Shown here piece by piece: positions 7,501 through 14,143 of a stretch of DNA of 19,308 nucleotides. The notes under the pieces were generated by a model that worked only from the letters and a program-made list of their open reading frames with translations, was not told the DNA's origin and made no database searches. The first letter of the stretch is position 1. Every line of letters starts with the position of its first letter. The DNA lies in assembly GCF_902493135.1 (NCBI RefSeq), contig NZ_CABUOD010000058.1, positions 1-19,308 of the forward strand, read 5' to 3'. The position numbers and the translations under genes were made by a program. The stretch is from an uncultured Parabacteroides sp. (GTDB lineage: Bacteria; Bacteroidota; Bacteroidia; Bacteroidales; Tannerellaceae).

Positions 7501-8376
7501 ATGAAAACACAGGAAAAGAACTTCGACGGCATTAAAATATCCGGTTTTACGGTTATATTTATCATGCTTGCTTTAACAGGGACAGCCATATATCTACTAT
7601 CGTTGTCACAAATATCAAGTACCATCGTCGGTGTCATCTGCGGGATATGCGTAGTTGTCATGTTTCCCGGATTTATGATCATTCAGCCGAACAATTCACG
7701 CGTATTGACTTTTTTCGGTAGATATGTCGGAACAGTCATAAGCAACGGTTTCTATTGGGTAAATCCACTTTTCCAGAAATCGACCGTAACATTACGTATC
7801 CTTAACCTGAACATCGATCCGATCAAGGTCAACGACAAAGTAGGAAATCCGATCATGATCGGAGCCGTAGTTGTCTGGAGAATAAAAGACACCTATAAAG
7901 CCTGTTTCGATATATCCGGAAACATCCGGGAGTTTGTCCAAATACAAAGCGATGCCGCTCTTCGACAAGTTGCAGGCATGTACGCTTACGACACAAACGA
8001 AACGATTGACAAAGTCACACTCCGCTCCGATGAAAGCGGAGAAATAACCCAACGCTTGGAAGACGAACTTAACAGCCGTCTCGCCATCGCCGGAATCGAA
8101 ATCGTAGAAGCACGCATCAACTACATAGCTTACGCATCCGAAATCGCCAGTGTGATGTTGCGCCGCCAGCAAGCAGATGCTATCATCTCTGCCCGCGAAC
8201 GGATCGTTGAAGGAGCCGTCAGCATGGTGCATCTGGCATTGGAAAAACTGGAAAAAGACGGTGTTGTCGAGCTGGATGAAGAACGGAAAGCAGCAATGGT
8301 CAGCAATCTGCTGGTAGTCCTTTGCGCAGACGAGTCCGCACAGCCTGTAGTCAATACAGGTACTTTATATCAGTAA
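7501..8376 (+). CDS. SPFH/band-7 (prohibitin-like) membrane protein
   Basis: This 291-residue protein has two N-terminal membrane segments (about 13-33 and 38-58) followed by an SPFH domain (about 60-235: IIQPNNSRVLTFFGRYVGTV, then WVNPLFQK, then the helical IEIVEARINYIAYASEIASVMLRRQQA). A short helical tail has no proline- or glycine-rich end. SPFH proteins form large rings or cages in membranes and organise proteases or lipid domains. No NfeD-type partner is adjacent; instead the next gene, 19 bp on, encodes a small ribbon-helix-helix protein. The start is the first ATG after a good promoter and gives a normal length. The process it serves is unknown. Confidence 0.9.
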   Translation: MKTQEKNFDGIKISGFTVIFIMLALTGTAIYLLSLSQISSTIVGVICGICVVVMFPGFMIIQPNNSRVLTFFGRYVGTVISNGFYWVNPLFQKSTVTLRILNLNIDPIKVNDKVGNPIMIGAVVVWRIKDTYKACFDISGNIREFVQIQSDAALRQVAGMYAYDTNETIDKVTLRSDESGEITQRLEDELNSRLAIAGIEIVEARINYIAYASEIASVMLRRQQADAIISARERIVEGAVSMVHLALEKLEKDGVVELDEERKAAMVSNLLVVLCADESAQPVVNTGTLYQ

Positions 8377-8395
8377 TTTATACAATAATATAAAT

Positions 8396-8602
8396 ATGGC
8401 CAAAAAAGAAAATGGAAATGCGACCAAAAATTTCATATTGCGTGTGGACGCAGAAATGATGGAAGCGATTGAGACTTGGGCAGCCGATGAGTTTCGGAGC
8501 ACAAACGGCCAGATACAATACATTTTGGATCAGGCCTTACGCAAGGCAGGCCGGCTCAAAAAGAAACGAAAACCAAAATCTGAAAAAGAGAATAAAGAGT
8601 AG
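8396..8602 (+). CDS. Small Arc-like ribbon-helix-helix protein
   Basis: This 68-residue protein has a beta strand FILRVDA (13-19), helix A (about 20-33), the turn FRSTNGQ and helix B (QIQYILDQALRKAG). That is the MetJ/Arc ribbon-helix-helix layout, which dimerises and puts the strand in the DNA major groove. The C-terminal 15 residues are almost all Lys, Arg, Glu and Asn. It follows the SPFH gene by 19 bp and precedes a strong terminator, so the two are co-transcribed. No toxin gene is adjacent, so an antitoxin label is not supported. It might autoregulate the SPFH operon or bind nucleic acid near the membrane (inference). Confidence 0.85.
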   Translation: MAKKENGNATKNFILRVDAEMMEAIETWAADEFRSTNGQIQYILDQALRKAGRLKKKRKPKSEKENKE

Positions 8603-8639
8603 AAAACAATAATAACGAAAACCTGTCCGGACGTTTTTT

Positions 8640-8683
8640 AAATATCCTTCGGTAGAAAATAGTTTTTCATCCGAAGGATATTT
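8640..8683. terminator. Bidirectional terminator between convergent genes
   Basis: A 13-bp perfect stem, AAATATCCTTCGG (8640-8652) with CCGAAGGATATTT (8671-8683), has T runs on both sides (TTTTTTA to the left, TTTCTTTTTA to the right). It can end the SPFH/RHH transcript on the plus strand and the SPOR-protein transcript on the minus strand. Confidence 0.9.
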
Positions 8684-8701
8684 CTTTTTATATCGTATAA
8701 A

Positions 8702-9730
8702 TCAGCGGCTAATAAATAACCACGCATCCTTATATTTCGGATTGGAACGGAGAGTTGCCATATAAGATTCCGCAGCTTCGCGATTATCGAATTTATCCGC
8801 ATAGATACGATACTTCCCATCACGAACAACCTTACTGACATGGTTGCATTCGCTACGATCTACACCGGCAATAAATTCATCCGCCTGCGATTCCGAGGGG
8901 AAACTGGCAATTACGATATGATACATTTTTTTAGGCTGGACAATTACAGGCTTGGACACAAGTGCTTTCTTTTCCGGTACCGGAGCAGGCGCAACGTTTT
9001 TCACTTCACGCGCAATCACCTCTTCCGATGGTTCCTGCTTCATATCTGCCTCTGCCACCATGCTATCGGGAAAAACCGCTTCAGAAAAAACCGATTTTTG
9101 CCCGACCATTCCGGTAGGGACAAAACTGGCTGTATAGGTATCCTGGTTGACATCTTTCACCGGAGTGGAAACCAGCAGGAACAAAGCCAATGCGGCAGCT
9201 GAAGCCATAGCCGTACGGATAAGTTTACGACTGATCGGAATATAAAGAGTATCTTTCTTTTCTTTTTGGGATGTAAGAAGAATCTCTTCTCCCCGCTCCT
9301 CCTGCAACGGCGCGAGAGCCGGGAAATGGAAAACGGGTAAGCCATACGAAACGACACTAAACAAGTCGGTTTCACCCGGATGGAAAATCATCTGTCCCTC
9401 TTCTCCTATACTGAACGAGCCTAACACTCCAAACGACAACTTTCCATACTGTTGCAAAGAGTTCTTTATGTCCTCCACATCTTCTTCCAACATCAACTGT
9501 GCCTGACGATAGCTCACCGCATATACCTGCATATACAATTCAGGCAAAAGCCCGTCATTATGCTGCAGCGTCATATTGAAACCAATCTCTTTTCGCAAAG
9601 GACGAAACGTATGTTCCTCCACATGCTGCACGGCAGGAACAACCTGCAGAACAAAACCTCCGAACTTCGGTACAATCACACAATCATGCACCAGAAGCAA
9701 ATGTTCAATATGTGTTACAATTCTAAGCAT
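8702..9730 (-). CDS. HU-CCDC81-like/SPOR envelope protein
   Basis: This 342-residue protein begins with the MLRIVTHIEHLLLVHDCVIV / PKFGGFV pattern of the prokaryotic CCDC81-like HU domains (two copies, about 1-55 and 58-122). One membrane segment follows (about 170-187), then a Pro/Lys/Glu-rich periplasmic linker and a C-terminal SPOR domain (about 263-342: MYHIVIASFPSESQADEFI to DAWLFISR). SPOR domains bind denuded peptidoglycan glycan strands, often at division sites, so the protein probably ties a cytoplasmic HU-like head to the cell wall. The HU-like domains have the fold of DNA-binding HU but may bind proteins. The first ATG is favoured because it starts the conserved domain; it lies only 4 bases after a perfect -7 box, so the mRNA may be leaderless. 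Confidence 0.9.
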   Translation of the reverse strand: MLRIVTHIEHLLLVHDCVIVPKFGGFVLQVVPAVQHVEEHTFRPLRKEIGFNMTLQHNDGLLPELYMQVYAVSYRQAQLMLEEDVEDIKNSLQQYGKLSFGVLGSFSIGEEGQMIFHPGETDLFSVVSYGLPVFHFPALAPLQEERGEEILLTSQKEKKDTLYIPISRKLIRTAMASAAALALFLLVSTPVKDVNQDTYTASFVPTGMVGQKSVFSEAVFPDSMVAEADMKQEPSEEVIAREVKNVAPAPVPEKKALVSKPVIVQPKKMYHIVIASFPSESQADEFIAGVDRSECNHVSKVVRDGKYRIYADKFDNREAAESYMATLRSNPKYKDAWLFISR

Positions 9731-9734
9731 GCAA

Positions 9735-9765
9735 CAAAGGTAAATCTTTTGTCCGAATTGCCAAA
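9735..9765 (-). promoter_or_regulatory. Promoter of the SPOR-protein gene
   Basis: On the minus strand, TTTG (9762-9765), 19 bases, then TACCTTTG (9735-9742), an exact match to both boxes. The start codon A is at 9730, so +1 and the ATG nearly coincide. Confidence 0.75.
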
Positions 9766-9859
9766 AAAATCATTATATTTCGAGCACTTTCCAATGCGAA
9801 ACGCATCTGAGTTCATTTTGTTCGTAACCATTCGGTGTCGTATATATTTTCTTTGTTGT

Positions 9860-10045
9860 GCCCCATAATTATTTTATTAACAAAGACATACATATCGAAG
9901 AGAACGCATCGAACCAAAGAAAAAGCAAACACTCTTGGCACGAAGCCTTTGGGCTGTAAACACAAACGCAAGCCAAAACTTTAATTATGAAACGAGAGGA
10001 GTGAAGAGTCTAATATGGGACAGGGAGACTCCCCATGCCTTTTTT
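9860..10045 (+). ncRNA. Possible structured small RNA, about 185 nt
   Basis: The 508-base gap 9731-10238 has no credible protein gene. Its middle can fold into nested helices: CCCAT/ATTA (9862-9871, one bulge) with TAATATGGG (10011-10019), CACTC (9930-9934) with GAGTG (9999-10003), TTGGC (9935-9939) with GCCAA (9972-9976), and AGCC/GGCT (9944-9955). A terminator-like element with six Ts ends at 10045. The possible promoter is weak: TTTCTTTG at 9848-9855, one base off consensus, with no well-spaced TTTG. The shape is rod-like as in 6S RNAs, but I recognise no family and the pairings were found by eye. Confidence 0.3.
10006..10045 (+). terminator. Terminator-like element with interleaved stems
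   Basis: GAGTCT (10006-10011) pairs with AGACTC (10026-10031), and ATGGG (10015-10019) pairs with CCCAT (10032-10036). A T run (10040-10045) follows. The two stems interleave, so they form either a pseudoknot or two alternative hairpins. It lies upstream of the next promoter and could end a transcript coming from 9860. Confidence 0.5.
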
Positions 10046-10106
10046 ATACTCTCATGATTTATTTGTATAAATACCTCTTCCTTCTGTAAAAGTTTTTCCC
10101 ATTTTA

Positions 10107-10138
10107 TTTGGTTTACATCATAAACTGTTTTATTTTTG
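10107..10138 (+). promoter_or_regulatory. Promoter of the 2TM-DUF2141-OMP operon
   Basis: TTTG (10107-10110), 20 bases, then TATTTTTG (10131-10138), exact in both boxes. The predicted start is near 10143. The spacer contains a GTTTA-N5-TAAAC dyad, so a bound repressor would block RNA polymerase. Confidence 0.8.
10111..10125. promoter_or_regulatory. Candidate operator copy 1 (GTTTA-N5-TAAAC)
   Basis: An inverted repeat, GTTTA CATCA TAAAC, lies wholly between the -33 and -7 boxes. A second copy lies at 10192-10206, and over 18 bases (TGGTTTACANNATAAACT) the two differ only at the two central N positions. Two matching dyads flanking a start site suggest a dimeric regulator. Confidence 0.5.
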
Positions 10139-10142
10139 CAGC

Positions 10143-10179
10143 GTGCAAGTGAGAAACGCGCAGCTCCTTGCACTTTTTT
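10143..10179 (+). terminator. Terminator-like hairpin at the 5' end of the operon transcript
   Basis: GTGCAAG (10143-10149) pairs with CTTGCAC (10167-10173), and GAG (10151-10153) with CTC (10164-10166), with one bulged T. Six Ts follow (10174-10179). It starts at the predicted +1, so it could attenuate the operon, yield a stub RNA of about 37 nt or cap the 5' end against decay. Confidence 0.5.
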
Positions 10180-10191
10180 AATCCATATATG

Positions 10192-10206
10192 GTTTACAAA
10201 ATAAAC
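10192..10206. promoter_or_regulatory. Candidate operator copy 2 (GTTTA-N5-TAAAC)
   Basis: GTTTA CAAAA TAAAC lies in the untranslated leader, 81 bp centre to centre from copy 1 and 33 bp before the first start codon. Confidence 0.45.
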
Positions 10207-10238
10207 TTATTCACATCAAACTTAAAAAGAAGTCAAAA

Positions 10239-10463
10239 ATGGAAGCAACAGCAGAGACAAACAAAAGAGACTGTTCATTATCAGCACAGATGAAAATGAA
10301 TATCCTGAGATATATCGTAGTATGCAGTTTCCTTGCAGTAGTCAATTATATCACAAATCCATCTTACTGGTGGTTTTTATGGGTAGTCGCCGGCTGGGGA
10401 TTGGATCTGAGTTTAAACATCATTAGTCAGTATTTTATCAAACAAGAGGAGGGGAAAATATGA
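10239..10463 (+). CDS. 2TM-domain small membrane protein
   Basis: This 74-residue protein has a polar N-terminal 20 residues and two hydrophobic helices (about 22-39 and 43-64) joined by NPSYWWFLWVV, the aromatic turn of the Bacteroidota 2TM domain. It is an inner-membrane protein with no catalytic motif. 2TM domains occur alone or joined to sensor and regulatory proteins; the function is unknown. It is the first gene of the operon, with a leader of about 95 bases, and its stop overlaps the next start by 4 bp (ATGA), which suggests translational coupling. Confidence 0.82.
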   Translation: MEATAETNKRDCSLSAQMKMNILRYIVVCSFLAVVNYITNPSYWWFLWVVAGWGLDLSLNIISQYFIKQEEGKI

Positions 10464-10834
10464 AACGTATTATTATAACAAGTATATTGGCCCTGATTTT
10501 CAGTTGCAGTTCGGTAATAGCCCGCACCATCATCGTGAAGGTCAGCAATATCCGGGGTGAAAAAGGGAACATCCTGGTGATGGCTCAACAGGGGAAAGAA
10601 AGCAAACCGGTTTATGGAATGGCTAAAGCCGAAAAGGGGGCCGCTGTCATCAAACTGGAAAATGTGGAATGGGACGAATTCGACCTGTCTGTTTTTCATG
10701 ACGAAAACGACAATTGGAAAATGGATTTCTCTGAAGATAAAAAGCCAGTCGAGGGTTACGCGATGAAAAGCTGTAAACCTAAACAGGACGAAGAGACCGT
10801 CAGCCTGAAATTGTACTACCCGACTCACGAGTAA
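10460..10834 (+). CDS. Secreted DUF2141-family protein
   Basis: This 124-residue protein has a signal peptide (about 1-21, ending SVIA) and a beta-sandwich-like body. The segment IKVSNIRGEKGNILVMA-like at the start (read here as VKVSNIRGEKGNILVM) and FHDENDNWKMDF (about 80-91), with the acidic D-E-N-D-N turn, match the DUF2141 family (usual core about 110 residues). The location is periplasmic or outer-membrane associated. The acidic turn might bind calcium (inference). It overlaps the 2TM gene by 4 bp and is followed after 4 bp by the barrel gene, so it is probably made with that receptor. Confidence 0.82.
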   Translation: MKRIIITSILALIFSCSSVIARTIIVKVSNIRGEKGNILVMAQQGKESKPVYGMAKAEKGAAVIKLENVEWDEFDLSVFHDENDNWKMDFSEDKKPVEGYAMKSCKPKQDEETVSLKLYYPTHE

Positions 10835-10838
10835 AGTC

Positions 10839-13217
10839 ATGAAACGGGTATCACTCCTGATCCTCCTAATGGTGGCGACTCTCTCCGCTCACGTATATGG
10901 CCAGACGAATAGGACAATATACGGCGGCCATATACAAAACCATCAAGGGGAAGCGGTGAACTATGCGACCGTCGTTCTACTGCGGAACGGCGATCAAATA
11001 GCCGGAGGCGCAACCGACAGTATCGGAAACTTCGCATTGAAGGCCGACACAGGAGCCTACACACTCATTATTCAATGTATAGGCTTTGAAACGATACGCA
11101 AGTCAATCCGACTAACAGCCGACACACGCGAGGCATTTATATTGGAGACTTCAACCTATGCATTGAAAGAAGTGGTAGTGCAAGCTCTTAACATCGAACG
11201 AAAAGCAGACCGCTTTGTCGTCAACGTCTCCCCTGCCAGCGGTAAAGACGGGACGGAATTGTTATCGCAAGCACCGGGCGTATGGCTGACCGACAAGAAC
11301 ATTTCCATCAATGGAGCATCGGGGACCAAGGTGTTTGTAGACAACCGGGAAATCAAATTGAGCGGAGAAGAACTGCTTTCCTACCTGCGTTCATTAAAAT
11401 CCGAGGATATCAGGCGGATCGAAGTGATCCCGATTACCGGAGCGGAATATGATGCCAATATGCGGGGCGGGGTTATCCGGATCTCCCTCCGGCGCAGGCT
11501 GGATAACGGCGTACAGGGAAATATCTCGATGGGAACGGTTTTGGCTCCTTCATTAACCCGGTATTTACCTTCCGCCGGCCTTCATGCACGTATTGGAAAA
11601 TGGAGCATCCAGGCAGCAGCTTCAGGCATATTCACACCGAACGACAGAAGCAAGATGAGTTCGGAAAGGGAATATCCGGAGGAAACTGTTCATTTTTCGA
11701 GCCTTTCAGGATTCGACACCCGCTCCGGTTACGGGACGGGACGTTTAGGGGCGATCTTTGAAATAGATACGGCCAATAGTGTCGGGGGAGAAATCGAATA
11801 CATCCGGCAAACGGCCAAAGGACCGTCCTGGAGCCGGACAAATCTCACGAAAGGAGGATTCATGCTGAACAGTAACGGGAAATACGGACAAAGCAGCCAA
11901 TACCAGACTGTCACCGCCACGATGAATTATCTGCATAAAATTGACAATCGAGGTTCAGCGATCAAACTGATCGTTGATTATGCAAATAAAAAATCGAAAG
12001 GCGATAATGACTACAGCGTCACCCAAGAGACGGAAATGCTGAAACACGACAGCCTCTACAGAAGCCATGCGGATGCGACTTACGAAATTGTCACATCCGA
12101 CCTGTCGGGATTGAAATATTTCAACAAAAACCTGTCGCTGAACGCCGGAGTGAAGTACACGCATACTTCCATGGACGACTATTCCCACTATGACGGCCTG
12201 TCGCAACAGCAGGAATGGAAAGAAAACCCAGTCTATGGGCACAGCCTGAAATACAAGGAGGACATCATGAGTGCGTATGCTTCTTTTTCGGCCGAGGCAG
12301 GCAAGTGGTCGCTTATCGCCGGCCTGAGGGGAGAATACACACAGACGGACGACCGGAGCGGCCGCATCAAACGTGACTATTTCGACTTCTTCCCCAACCT
12401 GAGTGCCACGTATGCATTCGACCGGATGAAAAAGTGGATGCTGGTCGGCCAATATGCCCTCAACATCGAGCGTCCGGCATTCTACACCTTGAACCCGAAC
12501 CGGTTGCAAACGTCCGACTACAGTTACCAGATCGGGAACCCCTATCTGCGTCCGACTTATATCAACAGGTTCAGTGCGACACTGGTCTATAACTACCGCT
12601 ATACGTTGACCGTCGGCGGAAACCTCCACCACGACCTGATCCGGGAGTTTTGCAAACAGGATGCGGGAAATCCGGATATCTCCTACATCACCTACGAGAA
12701 CCATCATTCGGAAAACCACTGGTTCGTAGCCATCAACCTGCCGATGCAACCGACCGCATGGTGCAACCTGACGGCAAACTTCGTAGGCGTGCGGCAGGAT
12801 ATCCGGATGACGGAAGAGGCCAACTTCAAAGCGCATTATCTGGCCTTTGCCAATGCCAATGCAACGTTTCTGCTGCCGGCGGATTTCACGGCAGAGGTCC
12901 AGTACAGCGGGACAAGCCGCCTCTATTCCGGAAACAGCGAGGTCGCTCCCCGCCATACGGTCCATCTGGCCGTGCGCAAAAAGTTTGCCGATAACCGTTT
13001 CCTTCTGACGGCTTCCGCCAACAATATTTTCGACCGCCGACAGTCCTTCGTCAGCCGTATCGATGCCTACACAACTTACAGCCGGTACGAAAGCGCCCTT
13101 TCGGGACGGACTTTCAAAATATCCCTGACATGGAACTTCAACAGCGGGAAGAAAGTGAAAAAGAGCAAGATCGAAAGAAGTTCGGCCGACGAAAGAAGTC
13201 GGCTCAATGAAAAATAA
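10839..13217 (+). CDS. Outer-membrane beta-barrel receptor (OMP_b-brl_3 / TonB-dependent type)
   Basis: This 792-residue protein has a signal peptide (about 1-21, HVYGQ). A carboxypeptidase-regulatory-like domain follows (about 25-105: IYGGHIQNHQGEAVNYATVV, GNFALKADTG), then a plug-like domain (about 120-215: LLSQAPGVWLTDKNISING, VFVDNREIKLSGEELLSYL, IRRIEVIPITGAEYDANMRG) and a barrel to the end. This is the layout of the Bacteroidota outer-membrane beta-barrel family related to TonB-dependent receptors. The usual C-terminal aromatic (FKISLTWNF) is followed by about 23 extra Lys/Ser/Arg-rich residues, which is unusual for a barrel. It starts 4 bp after the DUF2141 gene. The ligand is unknown; the small secreted and membrane partners suggest a sensing or envelope-homeostasis role rather than glycan use (inference). 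Confidence 0.88.
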   Translation: MKRVSLLILLMVATLSAHVYGQTNRTIYGGHIQNHQGEAVNYATVVLLRNGDQIAGGATDSIGNFALKADTGAYTLIIQCIGFETIRKSIRLTADTREAFILETSTYALKEVVVQALNIERKADRFVVNVSPASGKDGTELLSQAPGVWLTDKNISINGASGTKVFVDNREIKLSGEELLSYLRSLKSEDIRRIEVIPITGAEYDANMRGGVIRISLRRRLDNGVQGNISMGTVLAPSLTRYLPSAGLHARIGKWSIQAAASGIFTPNDRSKMSSEREYPEETVHFSSLSGFDTRSGYGTGRLGAIFEIDTANSVGGEIEYIRQTAKGPSWSRTNLTKGGFMLNSNGKYGQSSQYQTVTATMNYLHKIDNRGSAIKLIVDYANKKSKGDNDYSVTQETEMLKHDSLYRSHADATYEIVTSDLSGLKYFNKNLSLNAGVKYTHTSMDDYSHYDGLSQQQEWKENPVYGHSLKYKEDIMSAYASFSAEAGKWSLIAGLRGEYTQTDDRSGRIKRDYFDFFPNLSATYAFDRMKKWMLVGQYALNIERPAFYTLNPNRLQTSDYSYQIGNPYLRPTYINRFSATLVYNYRYTLTVGGNLHHDLIREFCKQDAGNPDISYITYENHHSENHWFVAINLPMQPTAWCNLTANFVGVRQDIRMTEEANFKAHYLAFANANATFLLPADFTAEVQYSGTSRLYSGNSEVAPRHTVHLAVRKKFADNRFLLTASANNIFDRRQSFVSRIDAYTTYSRYESALSGRTFKISLTWNFNSGKKVKKSKIERSSADERSRLNEK

Positions 13218-13218
13218 T

Positions 13219-13226
13219 TATCTTTG
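13219..13226 (+). promoter_or_regulatory. Possible internal -7 element before the last two genes of the cluster
   Basis: TATCTTTG matches TAnnTTTG exactly, 45 bases before the membrane-protein start, and overlaps a CTTTG-N6-CAAAG dyad (13222-13237). There is no TTTG at -33. It may allow the regulator and membrane protein to be made separately from the barrel. Confidence 0.4.
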
Positions 13227-13270
13227 AATCAACAAAGTACATACGAACAAAATAAAAAACAAATAAAGTT

Positions 13271-13861
13271 ATGGAAGACAGAAAATTAAACGAGAAAGAA
13301 AGTCTGGAACTCATTACCCGGATGATCAGGGAAACCCAAGAAAATGTAGCCCGTTATGCCGCCTACCCGCTTCTGGTATGGGGATACACGACGGTTATAA
13401 TAGCGGTTACCATCTGGTATGCTTTCCTGCAGACCGGTTCTTACAAGGTGAATTATTTATGGTTCGCACTGCCCGCCATTGCCGGCCCGATCACGATCTA
13501 TTTCGCCCGCAAAAACGGGAAAAGAGGAGTTAAAAACTATATAGACCGCATCACCGGCCAGATATGGATCGTGTTTGGCGTTGTCGGCTGGTTCCTATCC
13601 CTTGTCTCTTTTGCCGGAAAGGTGGACATCCTGTTCATCATCCCGTTGCTAATGGGGATGGCAACTACGCTCTCCGGATGTGTCAGCAAATATAAGCCGA
13701 TGATCATAGCCGGATCTGTCAGCATTGCACTCTCCTTTTCCATCTTATTTATACACGGGGCCGACCGGTTATTAGCTTTCGCCGCTATCTTTGCCGTCAT
13801 GATGATTATACCGGGACATATCCTGAATAAACAAATGAAGCAGCTATGTTCAAAGAATTAG
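13271..13861 (+). CDS. Six-helix integral membrane protein of unknown function
   Basis: This 196-residue protein has a charged N-terminal cytoplasmic helix (about 1-28, ELITRMIRETQENVARYA) and six hydrophobic segments (about 31-53, 61-79, 97-116, 118-136, 142-161, 166-183). No catalytic or transport motif is visible. I do not recognise a named function; proteins of this shape often sit beside small winged-helix regulators in Bacteroidota. Its end overlaps the next gene by 16 bp, so the two are translationally coupled. The regulator may respond to, or control, this membrane protein (inference). Confidence 0.8.
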   Translation: MEDRKLNEKESLELITRMIRETQENVARYAAYPLLVWGYTTVIIAVTIWYAFLQTGSYKVNYLWFALPAIAGPITIYFARKNGKRGVKNYIDRITGQIWIVFGVVGWFLSLVSFAGKVDILFIIPLLMGMATTLSGCVSKYKPMIIAGSVSIALSFSILFIHGADRLLAFAAIFAVMMIIPGHILNKQMKQLCSKN

Positions 13862-14130
13862 ATCCATTATTACATTCCCAGCTCCGGCTTGCGGTCATGT
13901 CCATTCTCTTGTCGGTTGATGAAGCCGATTTCGTCTACCTGAAAGAAAAGACACAAGCGACCGCCGGCAACCTGAGTGTGCAGATAGACAAATTGAATGA
14001 AGCCGGATATATCGAAGTCGAGAAAAGCTTCGTCGGGAAAAAGCCCCGTACCACCTGCCGGATCACGCCTGTCGGCAAGCAGGCGTTCGAGGATTATGTG
14101 AATGCGCTGAAAGGATATATCGGAATCTGA
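13846..14130 (+). CDS. Winged helix-turn-helix transcriptional regulator (HTH_34 type)
   Basis: This 94-residue single-domain protein begins LDPLLHSQLRLAVMSIL (5-21). Next come a helix-turn-helix (about 27-52, with recognition helix TAGNLSVQIDKLNEAG) and a basic wing (about 57-74: VEKSFVGKKPRTTCRITPVG). This is the MarR/PadR-like HTH_34 family, which binds DNA as dimers. It has no ligand domain and no metal-binding cysteine cluster. It overlaps the membrane-protein gene by 16 bp and ends the cluster. The paired dyads at 10111-10125 and 10192-10206 are plausible binding sites (inference). Confidence 0.88.
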   Translation: MFKELDPLLHSQLRLAVMSILLSVDEADFVYLKEKTQATAGNLSVQIDKLNEAGYIEVEKSFVGKKPRTTCRITPVGKQAFEDYVNALKGYIGI

Positions 14131-14143
14131 AAATTTGCTGCAT

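Noticed and set aside
8396..8602. Antitoxin of a toxin-antitoxin pair
   Set aside because: The fold fits ribbon-helix-helix, but the only co-transcribed gene is an SPFH membrane protein and no toxin-like ORF is adjacent.
9985..10173. A 62-codon minus-strand frame in the long intergenic gap
   Set aside because: It runs across the strong plus-strand promoter, the operator dyad and the hairpin, has no family resemblance and no promoter of its own.
10234..10253. Near-identical start regions of the 2TM gene and the 52-codon ORF (both AAAAATGGAAGCAACA)
   Set aside because: The identity stops after a few codons (MEAT) and MEAT is a common protein start in this phylum; it does not indicate duplication.
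11955..12965. A 336-codon open frame on the minus strand inside the outer-membrane barrel gene
   Set aside because: It is antisense to a well-supported protein with signal peptide and family domains; its translation has no recognisable domain. Long antisense frames are common in such GC-richer coding sequence.
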